NCBI GenBank assembly: GCA_023014485.1
Contig: JAJOZX010006141.1
Location: 1-64,000 of the forward strand
Source of the DNA: Bathynomus jamesi
Taxonomy: Eukaryota; Arthropoda; Malacostraca; Isopoda; Cirolanidae
DNA length: 64,000 bases
Direction of reading: 5' to 3'
The first letter of the stretch is position 1. Each line of letters starts with the position of its first letter. Position numbers and translations under genes: made by a program. Shown piece after piece: positions 10,036-23,148 of the stretch. A model generated the notes under the pieces. That model saw nothing but the letters and a program-made list of their open reading frames with translations. It searched no databases and was not told where the DNA came from.

Positions 10036-10453
10036 ATTAGTTTATCAATTGTACTATCATGGAAGCCTCGAAAAATCCATGAACTTTAAAATTTATGTTT
10101 TTCCCTTTTACCTATTCATTATGAATGTAATTTATCCCACAGAAAAAAATAAAATTTGGTAAAAAATTTTAACCATATCATTGTTTGTCTAACTTAATTG
10201 TTTGTCTAAAATTAAAGTTTTAATCTTTGAATTTTTATATTTTATAATAGCCCTCTAAGCGAGTGTCATGTTAAAAATTTGGATACTCTGCATTGTACTC
10301 AACTACCTGAACTCGTTCTGTATAAAACTTGTATTGTAAAAAAGAATGTCGTCATCTAACTTGAATTACTTACGATGTTATTTTCTCAATTGTATTATAT
10401 TGTATTAATTGTATTATATTATTGTATTAATACCATTTTAGGGGGGGAAATAC

Positions 10454-12660
10454 TGTAAAAAGTGAACAATGAACAATTCCTACACCATCATTATATGGAT
10501 TCATTGTCTTCATGCAGTACTTATGTTCTTATAGTTTTATGTTTGAATGTTCATTTTTACATAAGAAACCAAAAATCGCCTAAGCGAGTTTTGGATAGAA
10601 TTTCGATTTATACTTTATTCATTACTGTATTTCTCTAATTCATCTTTTCTAATAATGACTTATACACTATGACGTCACAAAATAACTTTGTTCTCTTTAC
10701 GTTTCCCATACTTTGTACACTGAATCACGTTCTTAGTATTTGGACATCTTCCGTATTCAATGTATGGTAAATTCTTTAGTAATAATGTTGTGGTGTTATG
10801 TAGTATAAATATCATTATTCAACCATACTCATTATTCAACCATACTCATTCTTACATTCATGTTCTTTCTTGACCGCTATCCTTCATTAATTTTATTACT
10901 TATTCATTCATCTACCTATTGTCTACTTATGCCCTATCAACTTATCAGTCTATGTTTACTCGTGTCTATATTACGCACACAACCTATTGTGTGACGAATG
11001 ATATGTGTACACTACTGTGTGCAGTCGTACATGTCTATTGACGATCATGATTACGTACATGTATTCTTTTTACGTTTTATTTTCTTTTATTATTTCACCT
11101 CTCGCAAGTTGTTTATTATTGCTGAGACGAAGGTTCGAATTCCGATTACGTCGTCAAAAGCGAGCCTCTGAATTCGAATTCTTCTCTCTTGCCTCTGCTA
11201 CCAATTTATAACGTTAAGATGTGATGTTATATTATTATAATATACCATATTGTTCCCTGCCAGGCTACTGGTTATTATCTACTTAGGCACATAGTTATCC
11301 ACGTTCTCATTACCTGTACTTACTACTTCTACCTAATTGTCATTCAAATTCCGTTACTTATGTGTTACGTTATATTAATGTCCGTGTACTTTCAAATGAA
11401 AAGTACACCGTATTGTTTCTCCGCTTTCCTCATCGCTGGCTAATTAGACTTTCAAACTATAATAACCAACCATTCTTCTAATATATTTGACATAATTTGG
11501 CGTAATTATTGTTAACTATAAATATATAACATTGTTGTTAATCCCCTGTAAATTATAGAACAACGGAGAACTCTCCATTATTTAAATTGTATTACCTATT
11601 CAGATTACTTCAGTATTAAATATGTCAATTAACAAATTGCCAAAATTGTAATTAACTGTAATACTTTAATTTAATATAACGTAATGTACTTTAATGAAAC
11701 TGTAATTAATAATAACTTGTAATGTACTTCATTGAAACTGTAATTAAATGTAATGATTTAATTTATAATGTAAGAATGTACTTTAATAGAACTGTAATGA
11801 ACAATCATAAGCGAATGTGAAGTAATCCATAATTGTAATCGTAATTGTAATGAACCAAAATTAATACGTACTCAGTCGTGTACTTAATTTGTACTTATGT
11901 GTACTATTACGAAATGATATCGCCTTCATAAATGTAGACTCGGCGAAAAATACAAATTAGTTTTTATTTTTATTTTTTTTATTATTTTTAGTTAAAATCT
12001 TTCAAAACATCTGATCATGTGTTTAAAAAGGGGGGAAATTTAACCTTCAACTGTCCTCCCCCAAAACATTTAAGTTTATATTATACATGTACTTGTAAAA
12101 ATTACGACACTTCTTCATTAGACTTCTTCATTAGACTTCTTGATTAAGTCACTTCATATTAGCACCTCATTAGGACTCCTTTGTTAGCAGCCTCGCTGCG
12201 GGGAGGGGGCAGAGGCCCCTTGCCTCCTTAGTCTTTTTTAGATTCCGGCCTGAGCCATGGTCGAAAGAGGTCGAACCTCTACCCTTGTAATTCAGAGCAG
12301 TACCTGTATATTTTTAAGAAGTAAATTACCGTAAGAGAAACTTTTTATTTTTCCCTTCGACCCGTGCTCTCTTCAGAACTTAGTCAGAAAAGTCGATAAT
12401 TTTAGTATCAGAGAAAGTATCAGAGTATTATAAAAAGAGGAGAATTAAAAATTGGCGACCCTTTGCCCAAATTAAGAGACAACCCAAGCACCATAGAAGA
12501 TATTGGCATAACAGTCTGGCGAGTCTGTAGCCAAGAGTTTAACAGAGTGGCGACCGAAAAGAATTAGAATGTTATAGAAGAAATATCCGTTGCTTGCCTC
12601 CTAACTAGAACCCCCGTCGATCCGAACCGACTCCAGGGACATAGAAGAAGGAGGGTAACA
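10454..12660 (+). repeat. Family A LTR 2
   Basis: This 2207-bp LTR has intact TGT/ACA ends, polypurine tract upstream and PBS downstream. It has the consensus TGACGTCA palindrome and the CTC hairpin loop, so it is closer to the remaining copies than LTR 1 is. Confidence 0.85.
10670..10677 (+). promoter_or_regulatory. TGACGTCA palindrome (CRE-like) in LTR
   Basis: The perfect 8-bp palindrome recognised by CREB/ATF-type bZIP factors lies about 216 bp into the LTR, upstream of the TATA-like box. Nine of the ten A LTRs keep it (LTR 1 has TGACGCCA). The diverged B LTRs keep it too (50738-50745). Factor binding is an inference. Confidence 0.42.
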
Positions 12661-15600
12661 AGTGGCGACCCTGCACCAGGATAAAAAGATTATTTTAAGA
12701 AGATTATTTTAAGAAGATTATTTTAAGAAGAAGAATTTTAACAAGAAGATTTTAAGAAGAGGCCACTCTTTGGCCAAGATAGAAATTACCCTGCATCAGG
12801 ATAAAACCATTTGACCGGCGTGTCACGACTTCTAGTTCGTAACATCCACCCTTGAACCGGTGTGTCACGACTCCAAGTTCTCCACGCCTAGTTTTCATCC
12901 AAGAAGAAGTAGCCAGCAAGACGTCTTCAGGACACGTCTCTGAGGATTTCGCCCGTGGAAAATTTTGTTAAGTACAGAGTTGTTTTTTAGTAATTTATAA
13001 ACATTTGAAAAGTCACTATTATTAACAGTTAATAATGAGTATCAAACCAGAATTTAACACAAAACACAGTGAACACTTCAGACACCAGTGATACATTTGT
13101 TTTTATTGAAACAGTAATTTTAAAAGAGTTAATTTCAAAGAGAGTTAATTTCAAAGAGAGTTAATTTCAAAGAGAGTTAATTTCAAGAGAGTTAATTTCA
13201 AGAGAGTTATTTTCACTGTTATATTCAGTATAGAATAATTTTATTTTATGTACCTTCCCGTACATTAGAATGAAATATTGTTTACATTTTTTTATTTTTT
13301 GTTTGCAAATTTTTTTCAATTACTGAATTGAATTGACTTGCAAATTAAGAAAGAGAGAGTTTATAGAGAGTTTATAGATTTAGAGAGATACTTGAAGTAA
13401 TTTTGAAGTCATTTTTTTAAATCATTTTTTGAAGTCAGTTTTGAAGTCAGTTTTTGAAGTCAGAAGGTTGCACCAAGAGGGTCAACCAAAACAGAGGTTA
13501 ATCGTCTCCACTTGATAAAGATCGAGTGCAGTCATTTTCCATTTTCAGTTAATTTCAAGTTAGTTTAAGTTATAGAGATACTTGATTGATTCAAGTAAGT
13601 CGGTTGCACCAAGAGGGTCAACCAAAACAGAGGTTAATCGTCTCCACTTGAATAGAGATCAAGTGCAGTCATTTTCCATTTTCAGTTAATTTCAAGTTAG
13701 TTTCAGAATACTTGATAAGAGGTCAAGTCAGAAGGTTGCGCCAAGACGGGCAACCGCCCCAGAGATTTATAGAAATACTTGATAGAGTTCAAGTCAGAGA
13801 GTTTTATTTGAAGTCAGAGAGTTTTATTTGAAGTCAGAGAGTTTATTCCAAGTCAGAGAGATTTATTCCAAGTCAGAGAGATTTATTCCAAGTCAGAGAG
13901 ATTTATTCCAAGTCAGAGAGATTTATTCCAAGTCAGTTTTCAATGCAGTCAATTGATTCAACCTTTTTTGTTGTTCAACAGAATTAATTCAACCTTTTTT
14001 TGTTTCAAGAGAATTTAATTCAACCTTTTTTTGTTGAAAAAGAGAATTAAATTCAACCTGAATTGACCCGTTTGTCTTTAGTTTAACTTTTTTTTTGTTT
14101 GTGAGAAGGAAATTGACCGATTTGTCTTTTCTTTTTCATGCATTGTTACGTATATAAATATATAGTCATGTAATTTATTATTTGTAACAAAACCGTTTTT
14201 ACAATTGTTTGTAATGACTTTGATAATCATTGTAATGTATACGTGATAATAATAGTTGTGTAATAATTAATTAATCGATCTTGTCCCAATGACTCCTTTT
14301 AAATTACTATGCTGAGGAACATGCCGTCCCTCCGTTTTGTTTCAACTTTTTTTAAATTTTTGTTCTAAGTAGTGTGACAAGCAATCTTTTTTTAAAGAGC
14401 AAAGTGCTCACGAAAGACTTATTGTCAAATTCAGACTTATATCCCCCGCTTAGTCACTCAATTCCCCGAATGTAGTACTCCAAACTTTTTATTTTATTTT
14501 ATTTTAACACCCCCAACCCCAGTTGAACCGTGTCAACCAGAGAAATGGTTCAACCATGGTTAATTCCTCTTTAGTACTATGGAACATAACCTCCATTTAT
14601 GTTAAGTTGTGTTTTTTATTTTTAAGAATACTACAGTATATGGCTATGAATTTTAGTAGTCGAAATTAATTGTGTGTCAAAATTCAATTTTAAAACCGTG
14701 AGATCTACTTTCATTAACTGTAAGGTCCTCTAAGTTCGTTTTTTTAATTACCTTATACGTGTAACTGATTAATTATGTAAAATCTATAATCCTAATTGAA
14801 TTTTATTACTTTTGACACATTCGAATTCATTTACGTTCCGTCCCTCCAGTCACTTTTGCATTAAAACTCGTATGCAAACATCATCATAATAATACATCAT
14901 AATTATTGCTTACTATATATAAATTCTCGCTCATGCATTTATACAGTTAATTTAACAATCCTCTCAGCTAATCTGTGTCTCGAAATTATAAAATACACAC
15001 TTTGTACCCAATAAACATAAATACACCTTTGACCACAGGTCTATACATCATCCACTACGTAATTCGATTTGTACCTACAACAGTCAATAAAAATGCATGT
15101 ATGCACACTATATATACTATATACATACAAACCTTATGCTAAAATCATTGAATATTCAGTTACTTGAACAATCCTATCAGCTAATCTGTCCCTCGAAATT
15201 GTAAAATACACACTTTGCACCTAATACACCCAAATACACACTAGACCACAGGTCTATACATCATCCATTACGTAATTCGATTTTTTACCTACAATAGTCA
15301 ATAAAATTAGTTTATCAATTGTACTATCATGGAAGCCTCGAAAAATCCATGAACTTTAAAATTTATGTTTTTCCCTTTTACCTATTCATTATGAATGTAA
15401 TTTATCCCACAGAAAAAAATAAAATTTGGTAAAAAATTTTAACCATATCATTGTTTGTCTAACTTAATTGTTTGTCTAAAATTAAAGTTTTAATCTTTGA
15501 ATTTTTATATTTTATAATAGCCCTCTAAGCGAGTGTCATGTTAAAAATTTGGATACTCTGCATTGTACTCAACTACCTGAACTCGTTCTGTATAAAACTT

Positions 15601-15723
15601 GTATTGTAAAAAAGAATGTCGTCATCTAACTTGAATTACTTACGATGTTATTTTCTCAATTGTATTATATTGTATTAATTGTATTATATTATTGTATTAA
15701 TACCATTTTAGGGGGGGAAATAC
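12661..15723 (+). repeat. Family A internal region 2
   Basis: A complete, uninterrupted copy of 3063 bp. It has the same order of blocks as region 1, with small copy-number changes in the purine-rich, 16-bp and 20-bp minisatellites. Nothing else was seen in it. Confidence 0.87.
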
Positions 15724-17918
15724 TGTAAAAAGTGAACAATGAACAATTCCTACACCATCATTATATGGATTCATTGTCTTCATGCAGTACTTATGTTCTT
15801 ATAGTTTTATGTTTGAATGTTCATTTTTACATAAGAAACCAAAAATCGCCTAAGCGAGTTTTGGATAGAATTTCGATTTATACTTTATTCATTACTGTAT
15901 TTCTCTAATTCATCTTTTCTAATAATGACTTATACACTATGACGTCACAAAATAACTTTGTTCTCTTTACGTTTCCCATACTTTGTACACTGAATCACGT
16001 TCTTAGTATTTGGACATCTTCCGTATTCAATGTATGGTAAATTCTTTAGTAATAATGTTGTGGTGTTATGTAGTATAAATATCATTATTCAACCATACTC
16101 ATTATTCAACCATACTCATTCTTACATTCATGTTCTTTCTTGACCGCTATCCTTTATTAATTTTATTACTTATTCATTCATCTACCTATTGTCTACTTAT
16201 GCCCTATCAACTTATCAGTCTATGTTTACTCGTGTCTATATTACGCACACAACCTATTGTGTGACGAATGATATGTGTACACTACTGTGTGCAGTCGTAC
16301 ATGTCTATTGACGATCATGATTACGTACATGTATTCTTTTTACGTTTTATTTTCTTTTATTATTTCACCTCTCGCAAGTTGTTTATTATTGCTGAGACGA
16401 AGGTTCGAATTCCGATTACGTCGTCAAAAGCGAGCCTCTGAATTCGAATTCTTCTCTCTTGCCTCTGCTACCAATTTATAACGTTAAGATGTGATGTTAT
16501 ATTATTATAATATACCATATTGTTCCCTGCCAGGCTACTGGTTATTATCTACTTAGGCACATAGTTATCCACGTTCTCATTACCTGTACTTACTACTTCT
16601 ACCTAATTGTCATTCAAATTCCGTTACTTATGTGTTACGTTATCATTAATGTCCGTGTACTTTCAAATGAAAAGTACACCGTATTGTTTCTCCGCTTTCC
16701 TCATCGCTGGCTAATTAGACTTTCAAACTATAATAACCAACCATTCTTCTAATAATATTTGACATAATTTGGCGTAATTATTGTTAACTATAAATATATA
16801 ACATTGTTGTTAATCCCCTGTAAATTATAGAACAACGGAGAACTCTCCATTATTTAAATTGTATTACCTATTCAGATTACTTCAGTATTAAATATGTCAA
16901 TTAACAAATTGCCAAAATTGTAATTAACTGTAATACTTTAATTTAATATAACGTAATGTACTTTAATGAAACTGTAATTAATAATAACTTGTAATGTACT
17001 TCATTGAAACTGTAATTAAATGTAATGATTTAATTTATAATGTAAGAATGTACTTTAATAGAACTGTAATGAACAATCATAAGCGAATGTGAAGTAATCC
17101 ATAATTGTAATCGTAATTGTAATGAACCAAAATTAATACGTACTCAGTCGTGTACTTAATTTGTACTTATGTGTACTATTACGAAATGATATCGCCTTCA
17201 TAAATGTAGACTCGGCGAAAAATACAAATTAGTTTTTATTTTTATTTTTTTTTTATTTTTAGTTAAAATCTTTCAAAACATCTGATCATGTGTTTAAAAA
17301 GGGGGGAAATTTAACCTTCAACTGTCCTCCCCCAAAAATTTAAGTTATATTATACATGTACTTGTAAAAATTACGACACTTCTTCATTAGACTTTCATTG
17401 ATTAAGTCACTTCATATTAGCACCTCATTAGGACTCCTTTGTTAGCAGCCTCGCTGCGGGGAGGGGGCAGAGGCCCCTTGCCTCCTTAGTCTTTTTTAGA
17501 TTCCGGCCTGAGCCATGGTCGAAAGAGGTCGAACCTCTACCCTTGTAATTCAGAGCAGTACCTGTATATTTTTAAGAAGTAAATTACCGTAAGAGAAACT
17601 TTTTATTTTTCCCTTCGACCCGTGCTCTCTTCAGAACTTAGTCAGAAAAGTCGATAATTTTAGTATCAGAGAAAGTATCAGAGTATTATAAAAAGAGGAG
17701 AATTAAAAATTGGCGACCCTTTGCCCAAATTAAGAGACAACCCAAGCACCATAGAAGATATTGGCATAACAGTCTGGCGAGTCTGTAGCCAAGAGTTTAA
17801 CAGAGTGGCGACCGAAAAGAATTAGAATGTTATAGAAGAAATATCCGTTGCTTGCCTCCTAACTAGAACCCCCGTCGATCCGAACCGACTCCAGGGACAT
17901 AGAAGAAGGAGGGTAACA
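15724..17918 (+). repeat. Family A LTR 3
   Basis: Intact LTR ends. It differs from its neighbours mainly by a short deletion in the CTTCATTAGA tandem motif near 17390, giving a 2195-bp LTR. Confidence 0.85.
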
Positions 17919-20900
17919 AGTGGCGACCCTGCACCAGGATAAAAAGATTATTTTAAGAAGAAGATTTTAAGAAGATTATTTTAAGAAGAAGATTTTAACA
18001 AGAAGATTTTAAGAAGAGGCCACTCTTTGGCCAAGATAGAAATTACCCTGCATCAGGATAAAACCATTTGACCGGCGTGTCACGACTTCTAGTTCGTAAC
18101 ATCCACCCTTGAACCGGTGTGTCACGACTCCAAGTTCTCCACGCCTAGTTTTCATCCAAGAAGAAGTAGCCAGCAAGACGTCTTCAGGACACGTCTCTGA
18201 GGATTTCGCCCGTGGAAAATTTTGTTAAGTACAGAGTTGTTTTTTTAGTAATTTATAAACATTTGAAAAGTCACTATTATTAACAGTTAATAATGAGTAT
18301 CAAACCAGAATTTAACACAAAACACAGTGAACACTTCAGACACCAGTGATACATTTGTTTTTATTGAAACAGTAATTTTAAAAGAGTTAATTTCAAAGAG
18401 AGTTAATTTCAAAGAGAGTTAATTTGAAGAGAGTTATTTTCACTCTTATATTCAGTATAGAATAATTTTATTTTATGTACCTTCCCGTACATTAGAATGA
18501 AATATTGTTTACATTTTTTTTTGTTTGCAAATTTTTTTCAATTACTGAATTGAATTGACTTGCAAATTAAGAAGAGAGAGTTTATAGAGAGTTTATAGAT
18601 TTAGAGAGATACTTGAAGTAATTTTGAAGTCATTTTTTTGAAATCATTTTTTGAAGTCAGTTTTGAAGTCAGTTTTTGAAGTCAGAAGGTTGCACCAAGA
18701 GGGTCAACCAAAACAGAGGTTAATCGTCTCCACTTGATAAAGATCGAGTGCAGTCATTTTCCATTTTCAGTTAATTTCAAGTTAGTTTAAGTTATAGAGA
18801 TACTTGATTGCATTTCAAGTAAGTCGGTTGCACCAAGAGGGTCAACCAAACAGAGGTTAATCGTCTCCACTTGAATAGAGATCAAGTGCAGTCATTTTCC
18901 ATTTTCAGTTAATTTCAAGTTAGTTTCAGAATACTTGATAAGAGGTCAAGTCAGAAGGTTGCGCCAAGACGGGCAACCGCCCCAGAGATTTATAGAAATA
19001 CTTGATAGAGTTCAAGTCAGAGAGTTTTATTTGAAGTCAGAGAGTTTTATTTGAAGTCAGAGAGTTTTATAAGTCAGAGATTTATTCCAAGTCAGAGAGA
19101 TTTATTCCAAGTCAGAGAGATTTATTCCAAGTCAGAGAGATTTATTCCAAGTCATTTTATTCCAAGTCAGTTTTCAATGCAGTCAATTGTTCAATTTTTG
19201 TTGTTCAAGAATTAATTCAACCTTTTTTGTTGTTCAAGAGAATTTAATTCAACCTTTTTTTTGTTGAAAAAGAATTAAATTCAACCTGAATTGACCCGTT
19301 TGTCTTTAGTTTAACTTTTTTTTTGTTTGTGAGAAGGAAATTGACCGATTTGTCTTTTCTTTTCATGCATTGTTACGTATATAAATATATAGTCATGTAA
19401 TTTATTATTTGTAACAAAACCGTTTTTACAATTGTTTGTAATGACTTTGATAATCATTGTAATGTATACGTGATAATAATAGTTGGTAATAATTAATTAA
19501 TCGATCTTGTCCCAATGACTCCTTTTAAATTACTATGCTGAGGAACATGCCGTCCCTCCGTTTTGTTTCAACTTTTTTAATTTTTGTTCTAAGTAGTGTG
19601 ACAAGCAATCTTTTTTTAAAGAGCAAAGTGCTCACGAAAGACTTATTGTCAAATTCAGACTTATATCCCCCGCTTAGTCACTCAATTCCCCCGAATGTAG
19701 TACTCCAAACTTTTTATTTTATTTTATTTTAACACCCCCAACCCCAGTTGAACCGTGTCAACCAGAGAAATGGTTCAACCATGGTTAATTCCTCTTTAGT
19801 ACTATGGAACATAACCTCCATTTATGTTAAGTTGTGTTTTTTTTTTTAAGAATACTACAGTATATGGCTATGAATTTTAGTAGTCGAAATTAATTGTGTG
19901 TCAAAATTCAATTTTAAAACCGTGAGATCTACTTTCATTAACTGTAAGGTCCTCTAAGTTCGTTTTTTTAATTACCTTATACGTGTAACTGATTAATTAT
20001 GTAAAATCTATAATCCTAATTGAATTTTATTACTTTTGACACATTCGAATTCATTTACGTTCCGTCCCTCCAGTCACTTTTGCATTAAAACTCGTATGCA
20101 AACATCATCATAATAATACATCATAATTATTGCTTACTATATATAAATTCTCGCTCATGCATTTATACAGTTAATTTAACAATCCTCTCAGCTAATCTGT
20201 GTCTCGAAATTATAAAATACACACTTTGTACCCAATAAACATAAATACACCTTTGACCACAGGTCTATACATCATCCACTACGTAATTCGATTTGTACCT
20301 ACAACAGTCAATAAAAATGCATGTATGCACACTATATATACTATATACATACAAACCTTATGCTAAAATCATTGAATATTCAGTTACTTGAACAATCCTA
20401 TCAGCTAATCTGTCCCTCGAAATTGTAAAATACACACTTTGCACCTAATACACCCAAATACACACTAGACCACAGGTCTATACATCATCCATTACGTAAT
20501 TCGATTTTTACCTACAATAGTCAATAAAATTAGTTTATCAATTACTATCATGGAAGCCTCGAAAAATCCATGAACTTTAAAATTTATGTTTTTCCCTTTT
20601 ACCTATTCATTATGAATGTAATTTATCCCACAGAAAAAAATAAAATTTGGTAAAAAATTTTAACCATATCATTGTTTGTCTAACTTAATTGTTTGTCTAA
20701 AATTAAAGTTTTAATCTTTGAATTTTTATATTTTATAATAGCCCTCTAAGCGAGTGTCATGTTAAAAATTTGGATACTCTGCATTGTACTCAACTACCTG
20801 AACTCGTTCTGTATAAAACTTGTATTGTAAAAAAGAATGTCGTCATCTAACTTGAATTACTTACGATGTTATTTTCTCAATTGTATTATATTGTATTAAT

Positions 20901-20943
20901 TGTATTATATTATTGTATTAATACCATTTTAGGGGGGAAATAC
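17919..20943 (+). repeat. Family A internal region 3
   Basis: One of the shorter uninterrupted internal regions. The 16-bp minisatellite is contracted to about four copies, and the 20-bp minisatellite includes truncated copies near 19060-19170. The G run before the next LTR is one base shorter than usual. Confidence 0.86.
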
Positions 20944-23148
20944 TGTAAAAAGTGAACAATGAACAATTCCTACACCATCATTATGGATTCATTGTCTTCA
21001 TGCAGTACTTATGTTCTTATAGTTTTATGTTTGAATGTTCATTTTTACATAAGAAACCAAAAATCGCCTAAGCGAGTTTTGGATAGAATTTCGATTTATA
21101 CTTTATTCATTACTGTATTTCTCTAATTCATCTTTTCTAATAATGACTTATACACTATGACGTCACAAAATAACTTTGTTCTCTTTACGTTTCCCATACT
21201 TTGTACACTGAATCACGTTCTTAGTATTTGGACATCTTCCGTATTCAATGTATGGTAAATTCTTTAGTAATAATGTTGTGGTGTTATGTAGTATAAATAT
21301 CATTATTCAACCATACTCATTATTCAACCATACTCATTCTTACATTCATGTTCTTTCTTGACCGCTATCCTTCATTAATTTTATTACTTATTCATTCATC
21401 TACCTATTGTCTACTTATGCCCTATCAACTTATCAGTCTATGTTTACTCGTGTCTATATTACGCACACAACCTATTGTGTGACGAATGATATGTGTACAC
21501 TACTGTGTGCAGTCGTACATGTCTATTGACGATCATGATTACGTACATGTATTCTTTTTACGTTTTATTTTCTTTTATTATTTCACCTCTCGCAAGTTGT
21601 TTATTATTGCTGAGACGAAGGTTCGAATTCCGATTACGTCGTCAAAAGCGAGCCTCTGAATTCGAATTCTTCTCTCTTGCCTCTGCTACCAATTTATAAC
21701 GTTAAGATGTGATGTTATATTATTATAATATACCATATTGTTCCCTGCCAGGCTACTGGTTATTATCTACTTAGGCACATAGTTATCCACGTTCTCATTA
21801 CCTGTACTTACTACTTCTACCTAATTGTCATTCAAATTCCGTTACTTATGTGTTACGTTATCATTAATGTCCGTGTACTTTCAAATGAAAAGTACACCGT
21901 ATTGTTTCTCCGCTTTCCTCATCGCTGGCTAATTAGACTTTCAAACTATAATAACCAACCATTCTTCTAATAATATTTGACATAATTTGGCGTAATTATT
22001 GTTAACTATAAATATATAACATTGTTTGTTAATCCCCTGTAAATTATAGAACAACGGAGAACTCTCCATTATTTAAATTGTATTACCTATTCAGATTACT
22101 TCAGTATTAAATATGTCAATTAACAAATTGCCAAAATTGTAATTAACTGTAATACTTTAATTTAATATAACGTAATGTACTTTAATGAAACTGTAATTAA
22201 TAATAACTTGTAATGTACTTCATTGAAACTGTAATTAAATGTAATGATTTAATTTATAATGTAAGAATGTACTTTAATAGAACTGTAATGAACAATCATA
22301 AGCGAATGTGAAGTAATCCATAATTGTAATCGTAATTGTAATGAACCAAAATTAATACGTACTCAGTCGTGTACTTAATTTGTACTTATGTGTACTATTA
22401 CGAAATGATATCGCCTTCATAAATGTAGACTCGGCGAAAAATACAAATTAGTTTTTATTTTTATTTTTTTTATTATTTTTAGTTAAAATCTTTCAAAACA
22501 TCTGATCATGTGTTTAAAAAGGGGGAAATTTAACCTTCACTGTCCTCCCCAACACATTTAAGTTTATATTATACATGTACTTGTAAAAATTACGACACTT
22601 CTTCATTAGACTTCTTCATTAGACTTCTTGATTAAGTCACTTCATATTAGCACCTCATTAGGACTCCTTTGTTAGCAGCCTCGCTGCGGGGAGGGGGCAG
22701 AGGCCCCTTGCCTCCTTAGTCTTTTTTAGATTCCGGCCTGAGCCATGGTCGAAAGAGGTCGAACCTCTACCCTTGTAATTCAGAGCAGTACCTGTATATT
22801 TTTAAGAAGTAAATTACCGTAAGAGAAACTTTTTATTTTTCCCTTCGACCCGTGCTCTCTTCAGAACTTAGTCAGAAAAGTCGATAATTTTAGTATCAGA
22901 GAAAGTATCAGAGTATTATAAAAAGAGGAGAATTAAAAATTGGCGACCCTTTGCCCAAATTAAGAGACAACCCAAGCACCATAGAAGATATTGGCATAAC
23001 AGTCTGGCGAGTCTGTAGCCAAGAGTTTAACAGAGTGGCGACCGAAAAGAATTAGAATGTTATAGAAGAAATATCCGTTGCTTGCCTCCTAACTAGAACC
23101 CCCGTCGATCCGAACCGACTCCAGGGACATAGAAGAAGGAGGGTAACA
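20944..23148 (+). repeat. Family A LTR 4
   Basis: Complete LTR with standard ends. Small differences include a two-base loss in CATCATTATATGG near 20980 and a shortened G run at about 22520. Confidence 0.85.

Larger units (their letters stand above)
7410..10453 (+). repeat. Family A internal region 1 (uninterrupted reference copy)
   Basis: This 3044-bp region has no recognisable coding sequence. In order it holds: the PBS; an A/G-rich minisatellite; a leader conserved with family B; a 16-bp minisatellite; a degenerate ~135-bp triplet; a 20-bp minisatellite; a GTTCAACCATGGTTAA palindrome-like segment (about 9280); a 154-bp direct duplication; and a T/A-rich stretch ending in the polypurine tract. 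The empty target sites of the hAT, Tc1-like and 997-bp elements can all be read in it. Confidence 0.87.
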
